Origin: Lonicera japonica
Lineage: Eukaryota > Streptophyta > Magnoliopsida > Dipsacales > Caprifoliaceae
Length of the DNA: 64,000 nt
Direction of reading: 5' to 3'
NCBI GenBank assembly: GCA_021464415.1
Contig: CM038468.1
Span: forward strand, 2,852,001 to 2,916,000
The position numbers and the translations under genes were made by a program. Position 1 is the first letter of the stretch, and each line of letters opens with the position of its first letter. A model generated the notes under the pieces. That model was given only the letters and a program-made list of their open reading frames with translations. It had not been told where the DNA came from and searched no databases. Shown one piece after another: positions 23,631 through 34,380 of this stretch.

Positions 23631-24616
23631 TTTGATCAAATATAGGCCCTTAATTTACAAAAACTATTATTCCTTGATTCTTTTGCAATTTTTTTTTAAA
23701 CAAGACCTTTTTTTTCAATATCCCGTTATTATGAGTATATTTAATTAATTTTACTATACGTGTTCATATTAATTAACTTTACTAATTAAATGCTTTCACG
23801 CTAAAAATTGTATGTATTGTCACTATTGTGGCTATAGTTTGGTAAAAGATTCATGTCATACATTGGGCCAAGAAACAGAACTCAACTATCCATTGGGCCA
23901 TGATCTAACAGGCCCAAAAGCAAGCCTGATTCATCTAAAGAAGGCAAATCAACAATCATCAATTACATAGTCGTTGTCCTTTCTTGGAGCTGCCGAGCAC
24001 TATTTCTTCTTCTCTTTAGATTATTTTCTTGGAGCTGCCGAGCCCAAGTAAGTTTTATTTGTATTTTATTTTTTATTATTTAATTTTTTTGCGTGTTTGA
24101 GTAGATTTGTGATAGGATTACGACAAATATATTTAATTGATTCAATTGTACGTGTTCATATCAATTCACTCTACCAATTCAGTGTTTTTACATTAAAATA
24201 ATTCTTCTTATTTGATGTATATTTTAACTGAGAAAAATAAAGTTGGGTTCTTATTATGATTTGTTGTATTTACCTTATGATTTTTTGAGAGCAGATATAT
24301 TGTATATTTTGACAGGTATAGTGAGTGTTTTGAACTTATACATAAGTTTGACTGTGAAAGAATTACAATTAGATTTTATTAATTAATTCAAATTAATTGA
24401 TTTTATGTTTTGCCAATAATAAAGTCAATAAACAAAATTATTGCGAGATAAGAACATAATTTATACATATGAATACTTAGGATGATGATATTAAATATAT
24501 ATAAGTCTAAAACCCTAGAAGTTTGTTATTTGATATTTGTTTTTATTTAATTCACCATCAATTCAGATTACTCAGCTAGATTATGAATTAATTAAAATTA
24601 GTGAGTTGTGAACAAG
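23631..24616. other. Non-coding flank of the nested retrotransposon block
   Basis: AT-rich, with no recognised gene. It ends at the ACAAG target duplication (24612-24616) of the large element. Confidence 0.5.
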
Positions 24617-26019
24617 TGTTCTGAATGTTTTAATTACTCGCAAGTGCACGAATCGGTACTTAGTATAGCTTAGGCAAGAGCGAGGTCGAACCCTAGGAAC
24701 TTGACGGATAGAACCTACGTATCTCTCTCACTAACTCTAATTAATTCCTCATCTAGCTAAAAAATTGAATGTGATAATTTATTAACTAAGAATACGAATA
24801 AAATAATAAACTAATAAAAATATTAATGAAATAATCAATTAATAAAATACTAGGGTGGTGGAGTCATATATTTGATATCATGTTACTAATATTCATACCC
24901 AGCAAACTCTACTCTCTGTCTCGCACTAATTTGGCCTCTCGACTCTATTAAATGCGGAAAATAAATTCAATTAAGCCCAATTAAATTATAAAATCCAATT
25001 GTTAATTTTTTCACAGCCAAACAAATGTATAAAATTAAAACACTCGCTATATCCGTCAAAACACACCCTATATCAGCTCTCAACAAATCATAAGGTGAAT
25101 CCAACAAAAAATAGTGAGAATCTAATTTTATTTTTATCAATTAAAATAGGCATCCAATAGAAAAAATTGTATTTAATATTAAAGCATTAAATTGATAGAG
25201 TCAATTGGCATGAATACGTGCAAGGGAATCAATCAAATATACTCGTTCTCAACCCTAGAAAATAACTTAGCCTAGCATGCTCGTAATTAAAACACAATAC
25301 ATAATTAAATAATGCATAAATAAATAAATCAAATACTTACTTGAATGCGCGCAATTAAATTAAAGAAAAACAATCTTAAATTAATTGAAATGATCCACCA
25401 AAATATCCTAATTCTAATTAACAATATAACGTAAAGAAGAAAAGAAGAGAGAGAATCGGCAAAGATTGAAAAGAAAAAAAAAAGAAGAGAATCTCGATAA
25501 GCGTGCCAAAGAAGAAGAAGAGAAAAAAAGAAAAATATATGCGGCTCCCCCTCCCCTTGATTGAATGCTGCGGCTTTATATATAATTGATGATGATGAAT
25601 GAGCTTTCTGGGCTTTATTAATGAATGGGCTGTGATTTAATTAAATGGGCTGCTTAACTAATGCTTTGGGCTTTCTACTTTAATTGGCCCGCTGGAATTA
25701 ATTTCATTGACGAACTGATCTTATTTCAGCCATAACTTTGCACTCCGAACTTCGATTGATGCAAGATGTTCGGTCACGCGTAGCTAACTCAAAAATATAG
25801 AACTTTTATCTCTGGAGTTTTCTTCAAATTCCGTACGGATTAGTGCCAGAAATTTATTGAACTCAGGCCTTGCGCGCAGCCATTTTTCTCTTCAATCAAA
25901 AACTTTTCAATTTAATTTTAAACACTTGAAAAGCTCCAAAAACACAACAAATGTAGTAATATATGCTCTTCAAGATATACAATAGTGCCCTAAAATTGTA
26001 CCAATTTCTTGGCACATCA
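24617..26019 (-). mobile_element. 3' LTR of the outer Athila-like element
   Basis: Starts TGTTCTGAATG and ends GGCACATCA. Differs from its partner by scattered single bases (for example aacctacg against aacttacg), indicating an insertion that is not very old. Confidence 0.92.
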
Positions 26020-26033
26020 AATTTCCCCTACTT
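26020..26033 (-). other. Polypurine tract of the outer element
   Basis: On the minus strand it reads AAGTAGGGGAAATT directly before the LTR start TGATGTGCC. Position and purine run are as expected for plus-strand priming. Confidence 0.7.
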
Positions 26034-27830
26034 ATACTTTGCTAGTCCTCGAGTAAAGCAAAAGTTTTAAAATAAATTCTTTTATTAACCTCAAGGTTCC
26101 CCCAACAGGACGAGTGAAGTCTCGTGATGGTTTGCAGTGAATATACCAACAAAACTCAAATGCAACGGTTCTTTCTAAAAATCATTCCCTTTCTTTCACC
26201 AATGTATTTAACTCAACAAAGACATCAAAACACTCACAAGCTAATCAATGTGACACATGTGCAATATCAAAGTTCTCAAACTAGCAAGATTAATAAGAAT
26301 ATTTCTTTCTCTCCAATCTCATTGTGTGTGTGAATCGACAACAACATAACATCATTGATATTTAAATAAGCAAAACTTGCAAATCCCATTCAAACTATGT
26401 TTTGACTCAACTCCTCACATGGCATACACTCAACAAATAAAATACTCAAGAATATGGTGTAATTGTACTCATTACATGTGGTTTATAAAGAGTAAATGTA
26501 TTCAAATTCAAATTCCTCTCACATGTATATATAAAAAACGTTATAAATGAAAGAATAAGAGTCTTATGAAAGGATAAATCCCACTAGAAAAGCGAAATGC
26601 ATAAATGGATCCCTTCCACCACTCTCACCTCAAAACCATATTCCAAAGGATCTTTTGGACTTTTTAGGGTTGTAACGCAAGTGGGCAAGGGCTAATCAAA
26701 TGAAGGGGTAAAAAGGGGATTCAAAGATCTAAGAAATATATTGAGATATAAAATTAACACTCCGGGCTAAATTTGACTTCATATGAGCTTTTCTTTTGCT
26801 TCTTATTTTCCTTTTCCTTTTCACATCTCCTTTCTCATACAAATTTTTCACTTTGATATTTCTAAGGAGATTTCATCACTTTTTTTCTTTTTCTTTTTTT
26901 TTCATTTTTTTCATTCATTTTTTTCTTTTGAAGCTCACTTTTCACTATTGCCCGTACATAGAATAGATAATCTCAACATATTCTTAGATAAAAGGGTAGG
27001 TTATAAATATGGTTTACACTCTTAATTGGAGTAGATATTAGGCTACCAAAGAAAGGCTATATATAAGGCTCAAATGGGTGACTAGCGGTGCATGTGTAAG
27101 GATAGGATTAGGCTATATTGAGGCTGTCAAAGATGGCCTAAATCACTTCCTAAGGTTTATAGTTCTTCAGTTCAAGTAATATCAAGAATCCTTAAAAGAA
27201 AATTGCATTTTATGGACATACCTTTCTAGTGTTCAATCAAAGCAAAGAATAATGAGACTACTCAACGAAATACGCTTTTCAAAAATTAAGAGTTGATGTA
27301 AAAACCCTCAAATAGGAAGATTGGTTCAAATACTCACGGGTTACTTAGTCTCCACATTTATGTTCTTCAAGAATCTTCAGCTATGCTCACTCATCCATCT
27401 AGTCATGCATAAGTTGTCATATGCTCAAGTATAATGATGATTGAAAATCATGAAATTTCTCTTAATAATGATAGTAGGAGAACTAATCATGCACATGTAA
27501 AATATTAAGACGAATGCGTTATCGTTATTACAATGGCTAGAAAGAGGAAATCTCAGTTAATATTAAAGAACCATTGTAAAACTTTTCTTTGTTCATTTAA
27601 AAAAAATAAAAAAAATTAACTTATTTTTTTAACAAAGTGCAATAAGTGAAGTGTATGGAATGACAAGGCAAATAAATCCCACCCCCAACTAAAATCTTAC
27701 ATTGTCCTCAATATATAAAGACAAGTAAATATGAAAAGGAAGGATATCACCTGAAGTTAATGAAGTTCAATGACAAAGGTAAACCTACACTTTTTTTATA
27801 AAGAGAACAAAGAAAAGCATAATATCCAAT
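26034..27830 (-). other. 3' non-coding interior of the outer element
   Basis: Lies between the end of the coding sequence (27831) and the polypurine tract. No RT or integrase motifs on either strand. A poly-T-rich stretch at 26860-26930 gives only a low-complexity frame. Confidence 0.6.
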
Positions 27831-27988
27831 TTAATTGCAAAATGAATATTTATTAGGTGGAAGGTCAGCAGATATAATAATCACAACATGAACATACTTA
27901 TTAAACCAACCACTTACCTCCAAGATTTGATGGCTCATGTCGGGTTCCAGATCAGGTGATATAAGATGAATTAACTCAGTGGCCTCAA
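27831..27988 (-). pseudogene. C-terminal end of the outer gag-protease ORF, split off by insertion
   Basis: Joined through the CTCAA target duplication to the frame that stops artificially at 45220, this segment stays open for 52 codons to a TAA at 27831-27833. Its residues include ISPDLEPDMS and IIISADLPPN, which match the end of the protease ORF of the inner element (SSDLEPDINN and IIIFADLPPD at 41850-42000). This shows that the outer ORF was cut by the inner element and confirms the insertion boundaries. Confidence 0.85.
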
Positions 27989-28551
27989 TGATAAGTGCCC
28001 GAAATTGTTATTTTAACCCGCAAATAATATTTTGTTATAATATAATTAATGCTTAAATTATGGAGGATTAATATTTATTTTGTCTTTTTGTAGGAAAGAA
28101 GAAAATTATAATAAAAATCCTAAAAAGGTGGAAGAAGTCTACTAAAGATCAAAAAGGAAATAAAGAAGAACGAATATTCCAATTCAATATTCTCTCCTAA
28201 TTCGAATAGAACTCTTTTCTCTCTCTCTTAATTAGAATCCTAATTGAATTCAAAGTTGTTATTTGTTCTACAATTCTAGTTTCCTAAACCTTGTAAACTT
28301 CTATTTCTCATTCCTATATATAGACACATTCTCTACACCTAGAGGACAAAGAAGAAAAATATAGAGAAAAATATATAGAAAATAGATAGGAAAAATAGAT
28401 AGAATATATATATTATTAGAGAGTTCTAGAGAGAAAAAAATACTCCATATACTAGTTGCCATGCGGCCAAAGTATTGAAGGAGAAGAAGTGGACAGCGTA
28501 AAGCAGTGTGGCACACGCCAGTTTGAGCATCATAAACAGGGACACTTTCTA
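27989..28551 (+). mobile_element. 5' LTR of the middle element, first part
   Basis: Matches 43921-44483 almost base for base, ending at gacactttcta, where the LBD-LTR element begins. About 30 bp of LTR present in the partner (cctttctaattttttatag and following) are missing at the junction, so a deletion accompanied or followed that insertion. Confidence 0.88.
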
Positions 28552-28735
28552 GTGGAGGTGAATGGAATTTGAGTGGAAGTTAATGGAGATGAGTGGAATT
28601 TGAGTGGAGTTGAGTGGGATTTTAGTGGAGGTAAAAATGAGATTTTACCGGGGGTAAAAATAGGATTTTACCGGAGGTAAAAAATATTGAATTATCTTTG
28701 TAGGCCAATGGTAAAATTAGTATTTAACCCCATCA
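28552..28735 (-). mobile_element. Remnant of the 3' LTR of LBD-LTR element B
   Basis: Matches 37036-37219 (gtggaggtaaaaatgagatt, ttgtaggccaatggtaaaat, ending AACCCCATCA). Confidence 0.85.
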
Positions 28736-28752
28736 ATTGCCCCTATCCTTTA
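28736..28752 (-). other. Polypurine tract of LBD-LTR element B
   Basis: On the minus strand it reads AAAGGATAGGGGCAAT next to the LTR, the same as the tract before the 3' LTR of element A. Confidence 0.7.
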
Positions 28753-28958
28753 TTTTTATGCTGAAAGCTGAATGTGAAGGATAAATATTTTTGTCGGTTA
28801 AGTGGTCCGGCTCAAAACTAAGGTGTGAGAGCGGGTAACATGTAAAGCTAGCTAGACTTTGATCATTGGTCTTTAGAGTTTCAGAACATCATTGTGTAAG
28901 GCTGGCTAGACGTTGATCTCGAGTCTTAGTTCAAGGACGTTAGACCTCGGATGCTAGT

Positions 28959-29829
28959 TGATGGGGTAAATATTAATTTACCATTGGCCTACAAAAATAA
29001 TTTTCAGCATTTTTTACCTCCGGTAAAATTCCAATTTTACCCCCGGTAAAATCTCGTTTTTACCCCCGGTAAAATCTCATTTTTACCTCCTCACCTACCC
29101 CACCCCACCTACCACACCTACCACATCTCACCTACCACACCTACCACATCTCACCTACCTCACCTACCTCCACCAAAGATTAACTTATGCCATTCATTTT
29201 TACCAAATTTACGGTTTTTGCCATTCTCCATTTACCTATAAATACCCCCCACCATTCATTCATTCAACACACAACAAAAACATCTCTTCTTTCTCTCTTA
29301 AGATCCATATATCTCTTCCAAGAGATATAAACCCATTGGCAATACAAATACAAGCCAATTCGGGAAGAAATAGAAGAGTCATATACTCTCTATTTTCATA
29401 CCCTAAAAAATATAAGGGTCTTATACTCTCTATTTTCATACCCCAAAAAATAGAAGGGTCTTATACTCTCTATTTTTATACTCCAAAAAATACCAACAAC
29501 CCATATACACCCTCTCTCCTACACAGTTTATTATTTATTCTGTTGAAATATTTGTAATCCTAATTCTATACTTATAAATAGAATTAAGGAAATTATAGAG
29601 AGAGAGAAGTTGGTAGCTTGTATTATCATACAAATTGATCGCCTTTGAGCTAATACAACACAAGCACACACAAAAGGAGGACGTACCACTGGAATAGCAT
29701 AAGCGCTACCGGGGGAACCTACCTTAAAAAAAAAGTCATGTGTTTATCATTGTGCAGCATTTATTTTTTATTCACCGATATTCTCTTATTGATTGGTTAA
29801 TTATCTATTTCTAGATTTTGACACCATCA
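28959..29829 (+). mobile_element. 5' LTR of LBD-LTR element A
   Basis: TGATGGGGTAAATATT...GACACCATCA. Contains a likely TATA box (CTATAAATACC near 29237) and the conserved block gcataagcgctaccggggg. Confidence 0.92.
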
Positions 29830-29831
29830 GT

Positions 29832-29849
29832 TGACGCCGTCTGTGGGAA
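29832..29849 (+). other. Primer-binding site of LBD-LTR element A
   Basis: TGACGCCGTCTGTGGGAA, two bases after the LTR end, one base changed from the TGGCGCC form. Confidence 0.8.
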
Positions 29850-29936
29850 CGACAAGCTCTCTAAAGCTCTCGTTCTTTAGAAATTACAAGTGAATTTTCG
29901 GTGAAAAACTCGAAATCCCGCAAGTCTACGTAGCTC

Positions 29937-30330
29937 AATATTCTCGGGGGCATAACTTTGTGCTCCGAACTCCAAATTATGCGATTCTGGAGTCCATTTT
30001 AAAGAAAATTTCAAGAGCTACAACTTTTCAGTTCAAGCCGTTTTCAAATTCGGCCATCTTGGGGTTCAAAACTTCAATACAAACTTTCTGGAACAAAATT
30101 CCGCGGGTCTATGATGATTCAATATTATCAGGTGCATAACTTTATGCTCAAAACTCCAAATCATGCGATTTTGGAGTCCATTTTGAAGAAAATTTCAAGA
30201 TCTACAACTTTCCAGTTCAATCCGTTTTCAAATTTGGCCATCTCGGGGTCCAAAATCGGGATACAAAGGTGTTGCGATAAAAAATGCAAAAATCTGACAG
30301 GCTTATGCTAGCTCAATATTTACGGGCGCG
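29937..30330 (+). repeat. Two leader repeats of about 190 bp
   Basis: Both units contain gcataactttgtgctc or a variant, ggagtccatttt, aaatttcaag, ctacaactttccagttcaa and ggccatct. The matching repeat in element B is at about 35900-36290. Confidence 0.75.
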
Positions 30331-31130
30331 TAATCATTCAAAAATCCGGTTACCCAAGGGGATAAAATCCAAAAAAGAGATAAGTTATTTTTTGATAACT
30401 CATGTATGATTTTTTATCTTTGTTTTAATAAATCTAAAGTCATATCATTTTCTTACGATCAATAATTTTTATTGTAGAAAAAATTGATGAGCTTCCAAAA
30501 GATTACTTCCTGAATGTAATTCTTATCAAGTTCATCCGACAAATCACAAGAAATAAATTGAAGAAATTTTTAGCGGATATCAAACTTCCACAAAGCCGAA
30601 TGCAATTTTGAAGTCTATCAGACAACAGCAGGACCACCTCAACCCAAAGAGACCTGGCTGAGAATGATCATCTACTGCTGTACCATTGGTCCGAGACCAA
30701 GATTTTGACGTTCCCTGGTAATAATTGAGAAAAATTGTCAGAATTTGCATAAGTTAGAAGGGAGTAAGACTCTATTCAAAACTTAGCAATTTGCCTAAAG
30801 TTAGAAGGGAGCAAGACTCTAGGGAGCAAGACTCTACTCAAAACTTAGCAATTTGCCTAAAGTTAGAAGGGAGCAAGACTACTCAAAACTTAGCAAAAAG
30901 AACAAATTTTCCTTTTAAGAAACCAAGGACTTGAATGAGAAAATTGTCAGAATTTGCCTAAGTCAGAAATGAGCATGACTCTACTCAAGACTTAGCCAAA
31001 TAGAACAATTTTTCCTTTTAAGAAACCAAGGACTTCGGAAAAATTGCTATCAACATATAAGGGCTACAAGTGGAGCATCTCCGGAATACTTTTACAAAAC
31101 CCTCACTAGAGATACACATTATCTAGTCAC

Positions 31131-31955
31131 TCAAAAAAAGGGCTGAAGAATCTGAAAATCATCAACATCAAGATTCCAAATAGTACTTAAATCAGAAGAA
31201 GAAGAATCAAAAAAATCATGGCGGATATTCCCCGAAGCTGTCCAGTCAGGGCCCGTTGTTTCGGCAAAATCCGCAACAAAATCATCTAGCGAAGATTGCG
31301 ATAAAAAACCTTCCGAGGCAGCATGGTAAACGGAGTCCAAGGTAGCCTGGTCATAGGACGGATTCAGAAATGACGGCAAACTCACTTCAGTCAGAAAAGC
31401 CCCGTTTTCTATAAGATTCACGGTAGGCGGAGGGATCTCAGGTGCAATCTCTTCTGCCGACATAAGGAGCCTTAAAAAACTTCCGGGAGCAGGTTCTGAA
31501 AGATTCATGGCAGTCGGAATAACAGCAGGCATGCTATTTTCTACCGACAAAGGAAACCTCGAGGAACTTCCAGGAGAAGTGAAGGAACATAACGAGTTAA
31601 CGCAAGAAAACCCCCTTTCTGATCGAGCCTCCAAAGCCGTCACCCGTGCTTGTAACTCTTCCACCTTCTGTTCAAAAGAAGCAAGAAGAGCAGTACAGCC
31701 TCTAGCGGGATTCTCAATCCTCGCCGTGGCTTCAAGAAGATACGATCTAAGAGCCTCGAGAAGTTGATCTTCGGGGACACGTTGCAAAAAAGATGCAACA
31801 TTTCTCACCCCGAAAACAGTGAAGATTGTGTGATAGTCCTCACGATCAATCACATTCGGAAATATTCTAGCATAATCACAAGCTAGAGGACATCTCTTGT
31901 GGCTATGAGCACAAGCCACACATGGACGACCTGAAAAAAATGGAGTGTTTGACAT
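31131..31955 (-). CDS. LOB-domain (LBD-like) protein, antisense in LBD-LTR element A
   Basis: Complete 274-residue frame. LOB-domain (AS2/LBD) proteins are plant-specific DNA-binding transcription factors. The cysteine block C-x2-C-x6-C-x3-C is at residues 12-26 (PCVACAHSHKRCPLAC). The central block has VFGVRNVASFL at 47-57, where typical members have a GAS-type VFGASNV. A predicted coil follows at about 95-112 (FEQKVEELQARVTALEAR). The C-terminal part is Ser/Asp/Phe-rich, ending ILQPFF, and could be an activation region (inference). The upstream side on its strand is a pyrimidine-rich leader (31956-32340). The frame opposes the transcription direction of its retrotransposon. It has no intron in the domain. 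Whether it is expressed is unknown. Confidence 0.85.
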   Translation of the reverse strand: MSNTPFFSGRPCVACAHSHKRCPLACDYARIFPNVIDREDYHTIFTVFGVRNVASFLQRVPEDQLLEALRSYLLEATARIENPARGCTALLASFEQKVEELQARVTALEARSERGFSCVNSLCSFTSPGSSSRFPLSVENSMPAVIPTAMNLSEPAPGSFLRLLMSAEEIAPEIPPPTVNLIENGAFLTEVSLPSFLNPSYDQATLDSVYHAASEGFLSQSSLDDFVADFAETTGPDWTASGNIRHDFFDSSSSDLSTIWNLDVDDFQILQPFF

Positions 31956-32340
31956 TATTTTTGTTTACTTTTGTAAGAAAAATTTATTACAAAAGAGAAA
32001 AATGGCGTTGGAGGAAAGGGATGGTGATGGAAGAAAGGGGTTGGGTCTCGAGGGAGAGGAAGACGAAGAAGGAGAGTGAGATGAATACGAAGAAGGAGAG
32101 TGAGAGGGAGAGGGAGATGAAGAGTGAGAAGAAGATGAGGAGTGAGGGGGAGATGAAGAGAAAGAGGAGCCTCCGACAGGGAGGATTTCAAAAAAAGAAA
32201 AAGGGGCCGAAAAACGGCCGAAAGGGGCCGACAAAAGAAAAAGAAAAGAAAAGAAAGGTGCAAAAAAAAAAGAGAAAAAAGAAAAAGAAAAGAAGGGCGA
32301 AAAAAAAAAGAGAAAAAAAAAAAAAAAAAATATATATATG
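31956..32340 (-). promoter_or_regulatory. Pyrimidine-rich leader of the element A LOB-domain ORF
   Basis: On the minus strand this is a long CT and poly-T tract with cttcgtcttcctctccct-like repeats up to the ATG, preceded by an alternating TA stretch near 32328-32348. Copy B has the same arrangement at 33995-34380. CT-rich leaders with an upstream TATA are common in plant genes, so this may be a captured promoter and leader. Low-complexity frames here on both strands are not genes. Confidence 0.4.
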
Positions 32341-32399
32341 TGTATATGAAATAAAGAGTTGAAAAAAGGCCCGAGTAGAATCAAATTATTTATGATCAA

Positions 32400-32760
32400 A
32401 AGTATAGTGAGCTTTACATATTAATGTTCCGAGCTCTACGACTTGCATCTAATGTCTAACGAGTTCTACACATTGATGTTTCGAGCTCAACGACTAGCAT
32501 CCGAGATCTAGCATCATTGGACTACGACTCGAGATCAACGTCTAGCCAACCTTACACAATGATGTTCTGAAGCTCTAAAAGCTCTACACATTGATGTTTT
32601 GAGCTCAACGACTAGCATCCGAGATTTAACGTCCTTGAACTAAGACTCGAGATCAACGTCTAGCCAGCCTTACACAATGATGTTCTGAAACTCTAAGACT
32701 AATGATCAAAGTCTAGCTAGCTTTACACATTAATGTTCCAAGCTCCACAAACTTACGGTC
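32400..32760 (+). repeat. 3' interior repeats of element A
   Basis: Imperfect repeats of about 150 bp with ctcaacgactagcatccgag and gatcaacgtctagccagcc, also present at 17020-17560 and, inverted, at 33751-33960. Confidence 0.75.
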
Positions 32761-32863
32761 AAGGATTCAGGCCTAAGACATCTCAAGCATCAGAGCTCAG
32801 AGCTACTACTAGCTCCCGGATTGAAGGATATCCTCACCAATCAGCTCATCCGAGCTAAATGAT

Positions 32864-32875
32864 AAGGATAGGGGG
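32864..32875 (+). other. Polypurine tract of LBD-LTR element A
   Basis: AAGGATAGGGGG, four bases before the 3' LTR start at 32880. Confidence 0.75.
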
Positions 32876-32879
32876 CAAT

Positions 32880-33745
32880 TGATGGGGTAAATATTAATTT
32901 ACCATTGGCCTACAAAAATAATTTTCAGCATTTTTTACCTCCGGTAAAATTCCAATTTTACCCCCGGTAAAATCTCGTTTTTACCCCCGGTAAAATCTCG
33001 TTTTTACCCCCGGTAAAATCTCATTTTTACCTCCTCACCTACCACATCTCACCTACCACACCTACCACATCTCACCTACCTCACCTACCTCCACCAAAGA
33101 TTAACTTATGCCATTCATTTTTACCAAATTTACGGTTTTTGCCATTCTCCATTTACCTATAAATACCCCCCACCATTCATTCATTCAACACACAACAAAA
33201 ACATCTCTTCTTTCTCTCTTAAGATCCATATATCTCTTCCAAGAGATATAAACCCATTGGCAATACAAATACAAGCCAATTCGGGAAGAAATAGAAGAGT
33301 CATATACTCTCTATTTTCATACCCTAAAAAATATAAGGGTCTTATACTCTTATTTTCATACCCAAAAAATAGAAGGGTCTTATACTCTCTATTTTTATAC
33401 TCCAAAAAATACCAAAACCATATACACCCTCTCTCTACACAGTTTATTATTTATTCTGTTGAAATATTTGTAATCCTAATTCTATACTTATAAATATAAT
33501 TAAGGAAATTATAGAGAGAGAGAAGTTGGTAGCTTGTATTATCATACAAATTGATCGCCTTTGAGCTAATACAACACAAGCACACACAAAAGGAGGACGT
33601 ACCACTGGAATAGCATAAGCGCTACCGGGGGAACCTACCTTAAAAAAAAAGTCATGTGTTTATCATTGCGCAGCATTTATTTTTTATTCACCGATATTCT
33701 CTTATTGATTGGTTAATTATCTATTTCTAGATTTTGACACCATCA
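32880..33745 (+). mobile_element. 3' LTR of LBD-LTR element A
   Basis: Near-identical to the 5' LTR. It differs by an added copy of a TTTTTACCCCCGGTAAAATC unit, the loss of a few caccta-type repeat units, and isolated bases (for example tataaatagaat against tataaatataat). This indicates a recent insertion. Confidence 0.92.
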
Positions 33746-33994
33746 CTAGTCGTTGAGCTCAAAACATCAATGTGTAGAGCTTTTAGAGCTTCAGAACATC
33801 ATTGTGTAAGGCTGGCTAGACGTTGATCTCGAGTCGTAGTCCAATGATGCTAGATCTCGGATGCTAGTCGTTGAGCTTGAAACATCAATGTGTAGAACTC
33901 GTTAGACATTAGATGCAAGTCGTAGAGCTTGGAACATTAATATGTAAAGCTCACTATACTTTTGATCATAAATAATTTGATTCTACTCGGGCCT

Positions 33995-34380
33995 TTTCCA
34001 TATATATATTTTCTTTTTCTTTTTCTTCTTTTTTTTTTCTTTTTTTTCTTTTTTTTCTTTTTTCTTTTCTTTTTTCTTTTCTCTTTTCTTTTCTTTTTTC
34101 TTTTCTTTTTCTATTGTCGGCCCCTTTCGGCGGATCTTTCGGCCGAAAACCTGTCGGAGGCTCCTTCTCTCTCTTCATCTCCCTTTCCCTTCTTCGTCTT
34201 CCTCTCCCTTCTTCGTCTTCATCTCCCTCTCACTCTTCATCTCCATCTCCCTTCTTCATCTTCCTCTCCCTTCTTCCTCTTCATCTCACTCTCCTTCTTC
34301 GTCTTCCTCTCCATCGAGACCCAACCCATCATCACCATCCATTTTGTAATAAGTTTTTCTTACAAAAGTAAACCAAAATA
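33995..34380 (+). promoter_or_regulatory. TATA-like and pyrimidine-rich leader of the element B LOB-domain ORF
   Basis: CATATATATATT near 34000, then long T and CT tracts up to the ATG at 34381. The same layout is found before copy A. Promoter activity is inference. Confidence 0.4.

Larger units (their letters stand above)
28959..33745 (+). mobile_element. LBD-LTR element A, complete, plus orientation
   Basis: 4787 bp, with LTRs of 871 bp (28959-29829) and 866 bp (32880-33745) that differ mainly by small repeat-length changes. CTAGT flanks it at 28954-28958 and 33746-33750. Primer site 29832-29849, polypurine tract near 32864-32875. The interior has a roughly 190-bp repeated leader, the antisense LOB-domain ORF (31955 down to 31131) and repeated 3' interior sequence. 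No gag, protease, RT or integrase, so it must depend on proteins from another element. Confidence 0.93.

Noticed and set aside
31507..31767. 86-codon plus-strand frame over the LOB-domain ORF, and its mirror 34503-34913
   Set aside because: Antisense shadows of the real LOB-domain frames. They share codon phase constraints and have no domain of their own.
31922..32399. Long open frames on both strands over the purine/pyrimidine tract
   Set aside because: Lys/Glu-rich on one strand and Ser/Phe-rich on the other, from low-complexity CT/AG repeats in the leader of the LOB-domain ORF. The mirrored region 33962-34371 behaves the same way.
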